From: Polychytrium aggregatum
Taxonomy: Eukaryota; Chytridiomycota; Chytridiomycetes; Polychytriales
Assembly: GCF_025602895.1 (NCBI RefSeq)
Contig: NW_026516428.1
Span: 1-46,518 of the forward strand
Direction of reading: 5' to 3'
Length of the DNA stretch: 46,518 nt
The position numbers and the translations under genes are program-made. Under the pieces are notes generated by a model that was not told the origin of the DNA, did not search any database, and saw only the letters and a list, made by a program, of their open reading frames with translations. Below are positions 1 to 9,700 of this stretch, piece after piece (position 1 is the stretch's first letter; each line of letters starts with the position of its first letter).

Positions 1-1603
1 AAGCAGGATGTTGGCGATCTGGGCGGCAGCGACGGACTTGCCGACACCGGCGACGGCATTGACCCACAGGACAGTGTCGGCGTTGTCGTCGTCGTCGACC
101 CAGGCAGTGACATGGTCAAACAGCCACTGGCGGGTGCCCTCGACATACAGATCCTTGAGCGCCTTCCGGTCGGGGTCAAAGTCGATGGGATCGAGCAGCA
201 CGCGGAGCTGCGAGTCTTCGTCGGCAGCGAGGACGATGGGTCGGCTCTGGTGGTAGAGCTCGCCATCGAACGTTGCTCTCTTTGACTTGGAAACGAGCTC
301 GCGGATGTTTGGCACAAGTCTGTGGTACTAGAGATAGATCAGAAGTGTGTCATCTTCACTTCTTATTGCTTGGTCTTGGACCTACCGCTTCAATGCGTTT
401 CCGTCAACAGCATCAAGTGCCTGAATCTGCATCAGCTCCTTGAAAGTCTGACGGATGGTCATTGGACGGCCGTCAAACAGCGGGCTCTTTCGGTGAGCCG
501 GAGCTGAATCCGGGAAGTCGTTTGGGTTGGGAAAGTATTTCTTCTGGAGGACCTCGCCGCCCAGTTGCTTTGTCGACCAGACGTAGACGGGTTGGGTGAT
601 GATAGTGCTGCCAGAGGCAGCAGCGTCCATCATTGCCTTGAGAGCATGTTGCACCTGCGACGAAAACGTTTCTGGCCATCAGTTTCACCCGATCTGGCGT
701 TGTGGAGACAACGCCGTTGGGCCGATGCACGATTGGCCTACCTCGAGAAATTGGTTATCGGGGACCAAATGGGCTTCATGCGTTCGCTTTAACCCCTCCT
801 CGGAGAGCAGCAACACAATCACTGGCGATCGATGGAGGCCGTTGATGAAGCCCTGCTCCCAGTCCTGGCCGTCGCGAAGGCACAGGTGGTCGAGATAGGG
901 ATGCAGCTCCTCCTCGCTCTTCTTCCTGGACGTGAGCGCGCCGACGAGCAGATTGGCTTTATCGCTCTCGCTCGAAACTCGATAGCTGCATGGCGATCGA
1001 TGTCAGTATAGTCTGGTGCTATGATGTTGAGTGTCCAGGTGGCTGTTGACGGATCGTACCTGATGAACACATCGTGGTTGCTGCACTCAAGCTGGCACTC
1101 CCAGCGTGGTAGAATCTCGGCTGGTTGATAATATTCTGGGCCGCGAGAGACTGGCACGAGGCTGTAAGTCTCGCCGGTAACTCCAGAAGTGCCGTGCTGG
1201 CTGCTACTCGCCACAGCGACCCCAGTTACCGCTGCGAGGGGTGGAGCATCTGGGCCGCCAAGTCTGTGTTCTTTCTGTGCCTTGAGGACCTTCTTGATGG
1301 TGCCGCCCTTCATTTCCATCTCCTTCATGTCCTCCTCGGTCAGCTCAAGGATCTATGATGGCAAGAAGCATGAGCCGCAGTCCTGTTTATCTGCAGATCG
1401 GAATGTCACTTACAAGATCGATTGTGTCATAGTCGTTCTCCAGGAACAGGTTTTTGCTCTTCTCCAGCCCGTATCGCTTCAAAAATTCATCAAAGTCGGC
1501 TGTTCATACGAATCCCGCAGAGTCAGCAGCAAGTCCCTTCGGCGGTGCATGAGTCTTGGTTGGATCCGCGGAGGTATGGGGGTCGATACAAACCCTGGCT
1601 CAT
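1..1603 (-). CDS. SAM-TIR-NACHT-like receptor (5' part, runs off the left edge)
   Basis: Six exons can be joined in one frame: 1594-1603, 1414-1499, 1352-1060, 985-742, 654-386 and 319 to the edge, all with GT..AG introns. The joined 407 residues begin MSQADFDEFL. Residues about 4-60 read as a SAM domain (FLKRYGL, ENDYDTIDL, LTEEDMKEM). Residues about 124-250 are a TIR domain: the HDVFISYR strand is restored only by splicing. WEQGF places a glutamate (E173) where NAD-cleaving TIRs such as SARM1 carry their catalytic one. Then come GTRQWLFDHV and a Walker A at about 388-396 (NAVAGVGKS), the start of a NACHT-like NTPase. In the families this architecture is that of an NLR-type signalling receptor whose TIR may act as an NADase; both are inference here. 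The C-terminal sensor lies outside the window. The start ATG at 1603 was chosen because it splices directly into the SAM domain. Confidence 0.88.
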
Positions 1604-1689
1604 CTTGGTGGTGGGATCGATGGGAATGCAGATCTGAGCGGGACACTGTTTTGTCCCAAAAGCATCCACAATCCGATGCCCAAGAGCAC

Positions 1690-2135
1690 CATCCATTGCC
1701 GGCGCACCGCCTTGGCTGATTGATCGTGTGATGCACTTCTGGAACTGAATCAAGGACACTTCTGTGAGCAGCATCACTGCCAGCCCAAAATGCGCTGGTT
1801 TCGAGGATATTCACCCTTGCCGAAGGGCAGAACCAGCCATCGGCGCTTCTCTCTCGCACAGATGGAGACATGCTGGACTGCACTTCAGCCTGACGAGGCG
1901 ACGGCGACTCAAGCGACTCGATCTCCAGGTGTGCTCACAGTGCTGGGAAGCCAAGCGACTCGAGAAGGCCGAGTATCTTGATGTCGAGAAACCATGGAGC
2001 TGTCCACAGAGTCGAATGCATCCATCACACTCCCACATCACCACAGGAGATCAAGTGTATTCAAGACCATGCTTCCAAAACCAATCAAAACAAAGAGATT
2101 GCCAACCAGGACGGGAAATAACCGCACAGCTGCAA
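1690..2135 (+). repeat. Dispersed repeat, copy 1 (leader plus decayed small Cys ORF)
   Basis: About 1700-1870 matches 26960-27110: both contain the GAATCAAGGAC element and a shared stretch around CCCAAAATGCGCTGG. About 1895-2130 matches 40870-41095, a different copy, including the stretch encoding LDLQVCSQC. So this copy combines the leader of one subtype with the body of the other. The start codon after the leader is out of frame with the conserved Cys-containing reading frame, so this copy looks decayed. It lies immediately upstream of the SAM-TIR gene on the opposite strand and may overlap its promoter. Confidence 0.75.
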
Positions 2136-3161
2136 GCCAACAGCAGCCTACGGAAGTTCCGCAGGCTTCAGGCCGCTGATGCCAGACAGTGACTGTTCCG
2201 TTTCCCTTTGGATTAAATGTGGTATAGCTGCCATATGGAACTACTTCTCCCACCAGGTGCCGATGATGCCTTCTTGAAGCCAATTTGATCATATATATGT
2301 CGATAGCGACAGATTGTCTAACTTTTTTGGTCGGCCGTACTTATGTGAACCGAGATGCATTTAGCCACCGTCCGAGTGAGAGCTGCTACAATCCTCCTCC
2401 TGGCCGGATATGGGCACGAGTGTTAGAGGCAAAGGTTCTGCTCTCACAATCAAGACTCGCTGGTTTCCTCAAGCTTCTCCTCCCACCGTCGCTCTGTCCT
2501 CTCGAGTTCCTGCCGCCCACCTTGCCGCTGTCCTCGGGCCACGCTACACGTTTTCAATCTCCAAGGAAAGCTGCAGTGGCACCTGGCCTCATGTGGAAGC
2601 GCCCGGTCTGCTGCTTCCGCAGGCAGTTCGCCTCGTTGTCACTACCTTGGTCAGTACCGTGGGCCGTGGGTGTGTCTGGCAGCGGCAGTCTCCTGGCATC
2701 CCAGTGGCCCACCAATCTTTGGCTGGCAGCGGCGTGGGTCAGGGCCCATTTGTCTTCTCTTTCTTGCTCTGTGTGGTGTGAACCGACAACGCCTGACTCG
2801 TCATTTTCCCGCTCAAGGATATCCCGCCTGACTGCGCGGATTGGCCTTGGAGGCTCCGAGTCTTTGCTCTGATCTCCACCGTCTGCCCGTTGGTGCCTGC
2901 GGATTGCCTCCTGCAGAGATACACATCGTCTACAATGCTACTGCAATTCGTCTCTCGGGGTCCCTGTGCCGTTCCGGCGCTTTCTTCTTTTCGTTCGTCG
3001 GCCGGTGGCGCCAGGTGGCCGCAGAACGTGCTCAAGCACCTCGTCCCTCTTTCCGCAGCATAAATTTCGCGCCCGCGATCCTCCCAGTCGCAAAATCCAC
3101 TCGCTTCCATCGTTGGCTCGCCCTTCTATCTGCCTCCCTCTCCAAGCCTCGAGCCGTATCC
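2136..3161. other. Intergenic, 5' region of the ferric reductase gene
   Basis: No reading frame here has recognisable homology or domain character. An in-frame extension of the reductase upstream to 2841 exists but lacks any family-like sequence, so I treat it as 5' leader. C/T-rich stretches near 2480-2520 and 3100-3150 fit a promoter/leader role. I see no clear TATA box. Confidence 0.5.
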
Positions 3162-4901
3162 ATGTCCTTGGCGCAGAAACCCGTCCCCAAGGCCACCGGC
3201 AAGCCTTTGACCGCCGCGACTACTGCCCTTGCGGTTGTGTCTTTCCTCTCGTTTGTGTTTGGCTGGATCTTCGTCTACTTCCTGATTGTCAATAAGACTT
3301 GGTGCTTTGCCGACTTTTGTGTCGAGTCAATGGGGTCTCGCAAGAACCCCGTCCGAAACACCTTGGCTGTATTTTACGGCTTTCTTATCCTCTCTGCCCT
3401 GGTTACCCTTACCGCGAAGTATCGCCCGTCCTTCAAACGGGTCCTTGAAAGCCGCCCCTTCGCCACTTCGACCCTGACTGTCGCCGAGATTACCTGGTTT
3501 ACCTTGGCGATCGTGATATCCAACATTGTCATCCCCGGAATGATCTGGGTTCCCTACTGGAACATGTGGGTCTCGATGTTATCCATGACAGGCATGGATA
3601 TGGGCCGTGGATTCCAGGACATGAACTGGCCATGGATCCGTATCGTCTGGCAGACTCTGACCCTGACCACAGGCGACTCGCTTGCGGTTCTGCTTGGATT
3701 TGTGGTGCTGTTCATCTCCAAGCACTCATTCCTCTTGAGCCTTTTGGACCTTCCCTACCCCTCCACGCTTCGGATTCATCAGTGGCTGGGATATTCCATT
3801 TTGGTTCTCACATGCATCCACTTGATTGTCACAATGCTTGCCTATTCTCTTGATGTCACCCCTTTGTACCAGCTCTTCTTCACCGTCCCCGCGGGCTCTC
3901 CTTGGGGTTCTTCACAGTACCTCTACGTTCTCGGACTTGCGTCGTTCCTCTTTCTGGCTGTGGTCACTTTCCTGTCGCTCCCTCGCATCCGCCGACTGCA
4001 CTTCAATCTTTTCTACTTTGTCCATTTCCTCATCTTCGTTTCGGTCGTCTTTGCATATCTTCATGCCTCCATGTCCATTTTCTACATGATCCCTGGACTC
4101 ATCATGTACGGCCTGGATGTCGCTGTGCGCCTCTACAAGAGGTACACACGCTCGCTGGTTAAGTCAGCACGCCTGGAATGTGGCTACTGGATCGTCTCGG
4201 TTGATGTTGCCTGTACTGGGCCGGACTGGAAGCAGTTCAAAGCCGGCCAATTTGCGCGCGTCTGTGTGCCCTCCGTCTCTAGCATCGAATACCACCCTTG
4301 GAGCATTGTCGCCTTCAAGGACGGATCAGCAAGCTTCATTGTCAAGTCCACGAAAAATCCAAACGAGTGGACCGCCCGTGTTGTCCAAGTACTCAAGTCG
4401 TCGGATGCCACCTATTTGAGTGTCCAAGGCCCTTTTGGAAATCCAATCCATAAATTTGCCTCTCAATCCGATATCCTGGTTGCGTATGTGGCTGGCTCTG
4501 GAATCGCCCCAGCTATTCCTTTGATTTCTCAGGCCAGGGACACCGGTGACCATGTGCCCAAGCAAACGATTCTCATCTGGGTCGCGGCTGCCGACAATAT
4601 GCACGAATTTTCCCCCATTCAGGATCTCAGGGAACACGGCGTCAAGATCATCCTCTTTAACACCTCGCCCAAGTCCTCTGCCGAACCTCGGGCTGACACA
4701 CACCAAGGCCGACCCTATCTCCACTCCCTTCTCACCGCACATGTCGCCCCTGCCTTTGCTAACGAGGCTGTTAAGCCCAAAGTCGGTCTATTCGTGTGTG
4801 GGCCCGAGCGCTTCACTGAAGATGCTCTGGTTGCAGTTGATCGCTTCGGAGCGGACCAGAACTCCAGGGTTGCAGTTCACGTAGAGTCCTTCGAAATGTA
4901 A
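3162..4901 (+). CDS. Ferric-chelate reductase / NADPH oxidase-like flavocytochrome b
   Basis: A single exon encodes 579 residues; the ATG at 3162 (MSLAQK) opens the family-like part. The N-terminal half holds about six to seven membrane segments (residues about 22-45, 65-85, 110-130, 165-190, 205-232, 252-275, 285-315). Haem-ligand histidines sit in the RIHQWLGY...CIH motif (H206, H220) and in FVHFLIFVSVVFAYLH (H288, H301). The C-terminal half is a ferredoxin-reductase module: an FAD motif HPWS at 378-381, a pyridine-nucleotide motif AGSGIAP at about 444-450, and a terminal CGPE motif. The family moves electrons from cytosolic NADPH through FAD and two haems across the membrane, to Fe3+ or Cu2+ chelates (FRE) or to O2 (NOX). 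Sequence alone does not settle which; no EF-hands are present. Confidence 0.9.
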   Translation: MSLAQKPVPKATGKPLTAATTALAVVSFLSFVFGWIFVYFLIVNKTWCFADFCVESMGSRKNPVRNTLAVFYGFLILSALVTLTAKYRPSFKRVLESRPFATSTLTVAEITWFTLAIVISNIVIPGMIWVPYWNMWVSMLSMTGMDMGRGFQDMNWPWIRIVWQTLTLTTGDSLAVLLGFVVLFISKHSFLLSLLDLPYPSTLRIHQWLGYSILVLTCIHLIVTMLAYSLDVTPLYQLFFTVPAGSPWGSSQYLYVLGLASFLFLAVVTFLSLPRIRRLHFNLFYFVHFLIFVSVVFAYLHASMSIFYMIPGLIMYGLDVAVRLYKRYTRSLVKSARLECGYWIVSVDVACTGPDWKQFKAGQFARVCVPSVSSIEYHPWSIVAFKDGSASFIVKSTKNPNEWTARVVQVLKSSDATYLSVQGPFGNPIHKFASQSDILVAYVAGSGIAPAIPLISQARDTGDHVPKQTILIWVAAADNMHEFSPIQDLREHGVKIILFNTSPKSSAEPRADTHQGRPYLHSLLTAHVAPAFANEAVKPKVGLFVCGPERFTEDALVAVDRFGADQNSRVAVHVESFEM

Positions 4902-5325
4902 ACAGTGTTTCTCTCGAGATTCCGAGGTTCTGGATAGGCCGAATCGTCTCATTCCCTTCTCAGCACCACCTCTCCTCTCAGTCCCTCCGCTCAGTCCATC
5001 CCCTCAGTACCCTTTGAGCACTGTCTGCTCGGGATCTTTCGTCACTTTGGTCCTTATGATTCTTCGTGTCAATTCACATTTCTCCAACTCACATGCCAAC
5101 ACAACCCTGTCGACAATCGCTCCTCAGCCCAAAAAAAATACATGCTTTGATCATCCCATGCACGGTGAGGTGGAATGGGTCCCATTCCTCTTGTCGCAAC
5201 TTGACCGAGTATCACTGACCTGCAATATCAATTTTGATATCAGCCTCTGACAACGGGAAAACCGCAATTGATAGCGTTGTATGCGATGTGCTTGCGTCAA
5301 GCAAAGCCACAAGAAATAAAACAGA
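4902..5325. other. Intergenic between reductase and Fanzor ORF
   Basis: This stretch holds the 3' ends of two convergent genes. There is an A-rich run (Ax8) near 5131-5138 and no coding signal. The guide (omega) RNA of TnpB/Fanzor elements usually overlaps or follows the nuclease 3' end, so this segment is where one would be expected. I could not recognise one by eye, nor element ends. Confidence 0.4.
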
Positions 5326-6348
5326 TCACTTTGGCAGCCTCCGAGTGAACACCGCCGGTCGCTCTCCGATCTCCACAATCGACCTGCATACTGTGATCAT
5401 GTTGCGCGCCGCATTGACGTCGCGATTCCACACTGTCCGGCAGCTGGGATTCTTGCAGCTCCTGACAAAGTGGGAATTCGCAACACTGGGCGCATCGAGT
5501 CCTTCCAACCGAACTGGCTCCAGGCACTTGGAGCACACCTGCGAGGTGTTGAACTCGTTCGTCGAGACTACCTTGACGCTTCCATGATGGTGATTGGGAC
5601 GGCGTCGGTGGTGCTCGAATTGCTCAAAGTACCGAGCAAACCGCTGCCTCCGAGGGCTGGATGCATAGCCCTTGCCCTGTCGCCATGACGCATTGCCAAA
5701 GGCGATCACCACATCGGTCCGTATTGGGGCGTGCTTCAGGACGGCCTTGCACATCTTGTCGACGGTCACTTGGCGTCTCCTGTGGCCCGTGAATCGATGG
5801 TGACGGGCCTTCTTGCCAAGGTGGAAGTCGAGCTGCACTCGCAGCTCCGGTCGCAGGACATGGGTGAGATGGACCTTGAAGGCCTCCGAGGACGACACCT
5901 TGGGCGAGGGAGTGGTCGACATCCAGGTCTCGATGCTGAGTCGATACTTCATGATATTGTGCCACTTGGTGTTGGACGTATGGCCACACATTTGCTGGTA
6001 GTGGCCATTGGAGAATGAGACCACCTCGTCTTGGTGGCCTGGTGCTTGGATGACCGCCGTGAAGATGGAGCCGACTCCAGGATCGATGCCAATCCAAGTG
6101 GTGCGATCGGGGTTTGGGTCGCCGATGTGGGCCTGGATACGCTGCTCGGCAGTCGGAGGAGGCTCGATGGTCTCGGTGTGATCGGTTCGAGGCAGAAACT
6201 TGACGAGACCGATGGTGCATCCAATGCCATCGGTGCTGATCTCGTAGTTGAACAGCTTCTTGTCCCTGACCCGCTCTTGGAAGAGGGAACTACGCAGCTT
6301 GAAGCAACTGCGCCAGAGACGATCCTGGTTGTTGATGCCGTCCGTCAA
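5326..6348 (-). CDS. Fanzor (eukaryotic TnpB-like RNA-guided nuclease), N-terminally truncated ORF
   Basis: The open frame of about 340 codons carries the C-terminal core of a Fanzor/TnpB protein. RuvC-I is WIGIDPGVGS (D89). The region VVIAFGNASW follows, then NEFNTSQVCSKC (E265; C272, C275), a second Cys pair (C298, C303) completing the zinc finger, and WNRDVNAARNM with the last catalytic aspartate (D310). The canonical RuvC-II Glu position appears occupied by the FG of AFGNA. E265 would then be the alternative acid, as reported for Fanzors with a rearranged active site; this is from memory. Family members are typically longer, with N-terminal wedge/REC parts that are missing here. The frame opens at TTG, the first internal Met is at about residue 120, and an in-frame TGA lies just upstream, beside a dispersed repeat. 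It is a broken copy, or its upstream exons are unrecognised. Confidence 0.85.
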   Translation of the reverse strand: MTDGINNQDRLWRSCFKLRSSLFQERVRDKKLFNYEISTDGIGCTIGLVKFLPRTDHTETIEPPPTAEQRIQAHIGDPNPDRTTWIGIDPGVGSIFTAVIQAPGHQDEVVSFSNGHYQQMCGHTSNTKWHNIMKYRLSIETWMSTTPSPKVSSSEAFKVHLTHVLRPELRVQLDFHLGKKARHHRFTGHRRRQVTVDKMCKAVLKHAPIRTDVVIAFGNASWRQGKGYASSPRRQRFARYFEQFEHHRRRPNHHHGSVKVVSTNEFNTSQVCSKCLEPVRLEGLDAPSVANSHFVRSCKNPSCRTVWNRDVNAARNMITVCRSIVEIGERPAVFTRRLPK

Positions 6349-6450
6349 CCGACCGCGGATTCATTCCAACTTTTGCTGCACCTTTGGTCTACAGCGTGTA
6401 TTCATATTCGAGATGAGCAGCCGCGAGGGGCCGGAAAAATTGATTGTGTT
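6349..6450 (+). repeat. Dispersed repeat abutting the Fanzor 5' end
   Basis: This segment matches 26638-26760 (opposite orientation) and 27780-27915 (same orientation). Shared landmarks are CCGTCAACCGACC, ATTCCAACTTTTGCTGC and GAGATGAGCAGCCGCGAG. Similarity to the 26.7 kb copy ends at about the first codons of the Fanzor frame. Confidence 0.75.
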
Positions 6451-6480
6451 GGTGTCTGCTTCGTTGATCTGGGTCGCACT

Positions 6481-6532
6481 CAACTTTGCTGCGCACCCAA
6501 CTCTGCTGCGCACCTTACCTTGCTGCGCCGCT
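6481..6532 (+). repeat. Short tandem repeat around TTGCTGCGC
   Basis: Three imperfect units of about 17 bp, each ending in (T/C)TGCTGCGC, lie in tandem upstream of the coiled-coil gene. A single similar unit (CAACTTTGCTGCGCC) occurs in the repeat copy at 27835-27850. The rest of 6451-6784 shows no coding signal and is probably promoter and leader of the next gene. Confidence 0.55.
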
Positions 6533-6784
6533 ATCGACTTGCAAAGCCAGCGGGGAGGGATGGCTCGATCCACGTGATTGGCAACGGGACAGCGCGACTT
6601 CGCAGCCCCGCTTTTCTTGGTCGTGGCCTCGGTTCGCTGAGCGGCCGCCCTTCCTTCCCGTCGCTTTTCTGGGGTGCGCTCTCCTCTCTCCCGCTCGCTT
6701 ACTCGTAGATCTGCTGTGCCGGGGTATCCGCCGCTTCATCTTCCGATCAGCGACCCCTGGTCCCCCTCCCCATTCTTCAGCAAC

Positions 6785-9700
6785 ATGAGCCAAGACTCCC
6801 CCGCCACCTCTGTATCTTGGCCCGGTGCCGATCAGACTGATCTGGCTGCTGAGTGTGCCCTGCAGGCCCAGACATCAATCGCCAATCTCCTCCGAGAGTA
6901 CGATTGTCTCAAAGCCAGCTCCCGAGCTCTGGGTCAGCAGCTTTTCGAAACCGAGCAGGAGCGCCTGCGACTGGAGCAAGCGCTCTCCGAGCTGGGGACC
7001 GCACGCCAAGCGGACCTTCACTTGCTCGACGAGGAGCGGTCGGCCGCCGAGTTTGAGCGAGCTGAGTTTCTGAAAAAGGTTGATCAACTCACAAGCTCGG
7101 CTCATTCGCATGAGGCTGAGTCGGAGCAGCTGAAATGTCGCATCGACGTCCAAACCAAGCTCGTTATCGCAGCCCTGGGCGATCAGCGTCAGATCCAAGA
7201 TGGCTCCGCAACAAGTCATTCCTGCGATCTTGGAACCATTGACGAAGGTCTTAGCCGCGCTTTGGATGAAAACCAACAGCTTATTCGAAACTTGAGCCGC
7301 TCCGTTGATGAACGATCTGCTGAAATGTCAATACTGCAGACTCAGCACCAAGTGGCCCTCGAGAGGCTGCAGGAGCGATTCAGCAGCAGTCGGGACGATA
7401 AAATCAGGTCAATGCAAGCCCTGGTCGAAGAAAAGGAGCGGCACTCATCCTCTCTCCAGGATCAGCTCCAGTCTTTACAAGCTCGGTCTGTTCAGCTGGA
7501 GGAGTCGCTGCAACTGCTCCAAGACCAGCTGGCAGCCCGCCAGGCCGAGTTCGAGGCCCGCACAAATTGCTTGCATGACCAACTTGCTGAAAGCACAGTG
7601 CAGATCCAGAGCAAGTCAGAAGCACTTGAGGCCCTTGCCGTTGACCTGGTAGGCACCCGTTGAAAATATGCCCTTTGTTGTCGATGCCGTGTTGCTATAT
7701 CAAGCTATGACTGATGAAACTAACATCGCTGCGTATAACAGCATGCGCAAAAGATGGACATGGCCTTACTCAAAGCCCAAAATCAGGAATCTACCGAGCA
7801 GAGTGCCCATTGGCATTCAGAGTACCTGGCGACGCTGCGCTGTCTTGACGCTGAGAAGGTCGTCTCTGCTGATTTGCGTAGGACAATTGAGACCCTTGAA
7901 GCCCGAATCGTCGATCGAGATGGCGAGGTTGAGTTGCTCAGCGCACAAGTAGATCGGCACTCAGCCGCCCTTGTGGAGAATTCGACACAACTCAAAATGG
8001 CCCATGAGCAGAGACTAGATCTTCAAGCTCAAAGTGAATCAGCGCTCCATACGGCTCGTCGAGAGCATGAAGCGGCGACTCAGGCTCTCGCGAATCGGCT
8101 TAGCAGTGTCGAAAGCGACCTTGTCTGCGCCTTGAGCGAAGTTAAGGTGTGGAAGGATAAACGTGAATCACTAGAGTATATTTCTGCGCTGGAGATCCAC
8201 GAAGCCTCCGTGAGCGAAAAAATAGCGAAGCCTCTCGACGAAGTTGCCAACAAATTTCTTCAACGCCGACTTTGTGAACTCGAACGAGATAAATCACTGG
8301 CACTCTATGCCCTTGGGCTTTCAAAGGGGATCCGCCAGATCCAGAAGAAAGTGCGAAAGTTGGTGCCGCCTTCATATGTGAACCATGACATTATTCAAGA
8401 CTATCCGGTACTCCGATCATTCGTCGAAAGCGCCTCGGACTCTGAGTCTGATTCTGAAAGTGACCGCCTCTCAGAATCGACAGCATTCTCACATGGCGAT
8501 GGTATGCATCACTTGCAGTTGGCGGGAGAGTGGACGTTAGCTCCAGCAACGAGCTCCATATCTGACGCGATTATTGCTTCACACTTGATGCTTCCATCAC
8601 CGACTGTTCTCCGTTGCCTTAATGCAGTCGTGCTGCCAGAGGCCACGGAGAGATGTGATCTCGGTGTTGAAACGTTCCCCCACCCCCAAGATGATCCATC
8701 AACATGTCCGTGCCCCTTGCCTGCACAGCTTGATGCTGGCCTTCGTGACCTTGGCAAGGTGTCCCATGCCATGACCGAGCTCCAAACTGTCTTTAGCATC
8801 TATATCGCTGAGAAATCTCGACCTGAAATCCAAGAGCAATATTACAAGCTGCATAACGACCACACAGACCTTCTTTGCGAGTTTGAGACGACCCAAGCGC
8901 GGCTTGTCAAGCAGGAAAAGGATCTTGAAATCGCTCATGACGCCCACAGAGAATCGCATCGCTCCATAGTTTCGTTGAATGAAAAGATGGCAAGCTTAAC
9001 TAAGGATCTCCGCGAGAAAACCGAGACTATTGAGGCGCAACAGGCCCAATCGTATCGAGATTCGCAAGCCTGGAAGGAAAGGCTCGATCGCGTCGCCCAT
9101 GAGGGCCAGACGACTCTTGCGGCTGCTCGCTCTCTTGCAGAGCAACATCAAGCGGAGTTGGACGTTGTTCGACAGAACTGTCAAGAGAGAGAAGAGGAGA
9201 ACGACTTACTGCGTGCTGATATTACCAATATCCGCGATGCTCTCGAGGCTCGAGTCGCCGAACTTGGTACCACAGCGAAGCAGCTTCTCGATTGCCAGAA
9301 AGACCTCCAAACGAACCAAGACGAGCTAAAAGATCTTCGCAAAGTCCACCGTAATCAAACGACTGAGCATATGAGCACTCTCGCATCTCACCAAGCCGAA
9401 ATTGCCATGCTGAAAGAATCGAACGAAGACCTGAGAGCCTCGCTTTCCAAAGCCCAAGAACTGTCCGAGCAGTTTGAACAGGAAAGCACACGCTTCAAAA
9501 ACGAATCGGCCTCTCTGAGCGGCCGGCTGGCAGAGGCGACGCTGCAACTGACTCGAGCTCATGAGCAGGCGGATGTCCTGAGAAAGACCCTCGAAGATGA
9601 GCAACGCAATCAACAAGATCTGATCAGCAGCCATTCACTGACTCAGCAGCAGCTGATCGACAGTCAGAATTGCGCACAAGCGGCTCAAGAACGTCTGGCA

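Noticed and set aside
2841..3161. In-frame N-terminal extension of the ferric reductase
   Set aside because: The added residues show no membrane or family character and C/T-rich leader-like DNA; the ATG at 3162 starts the conserved part.
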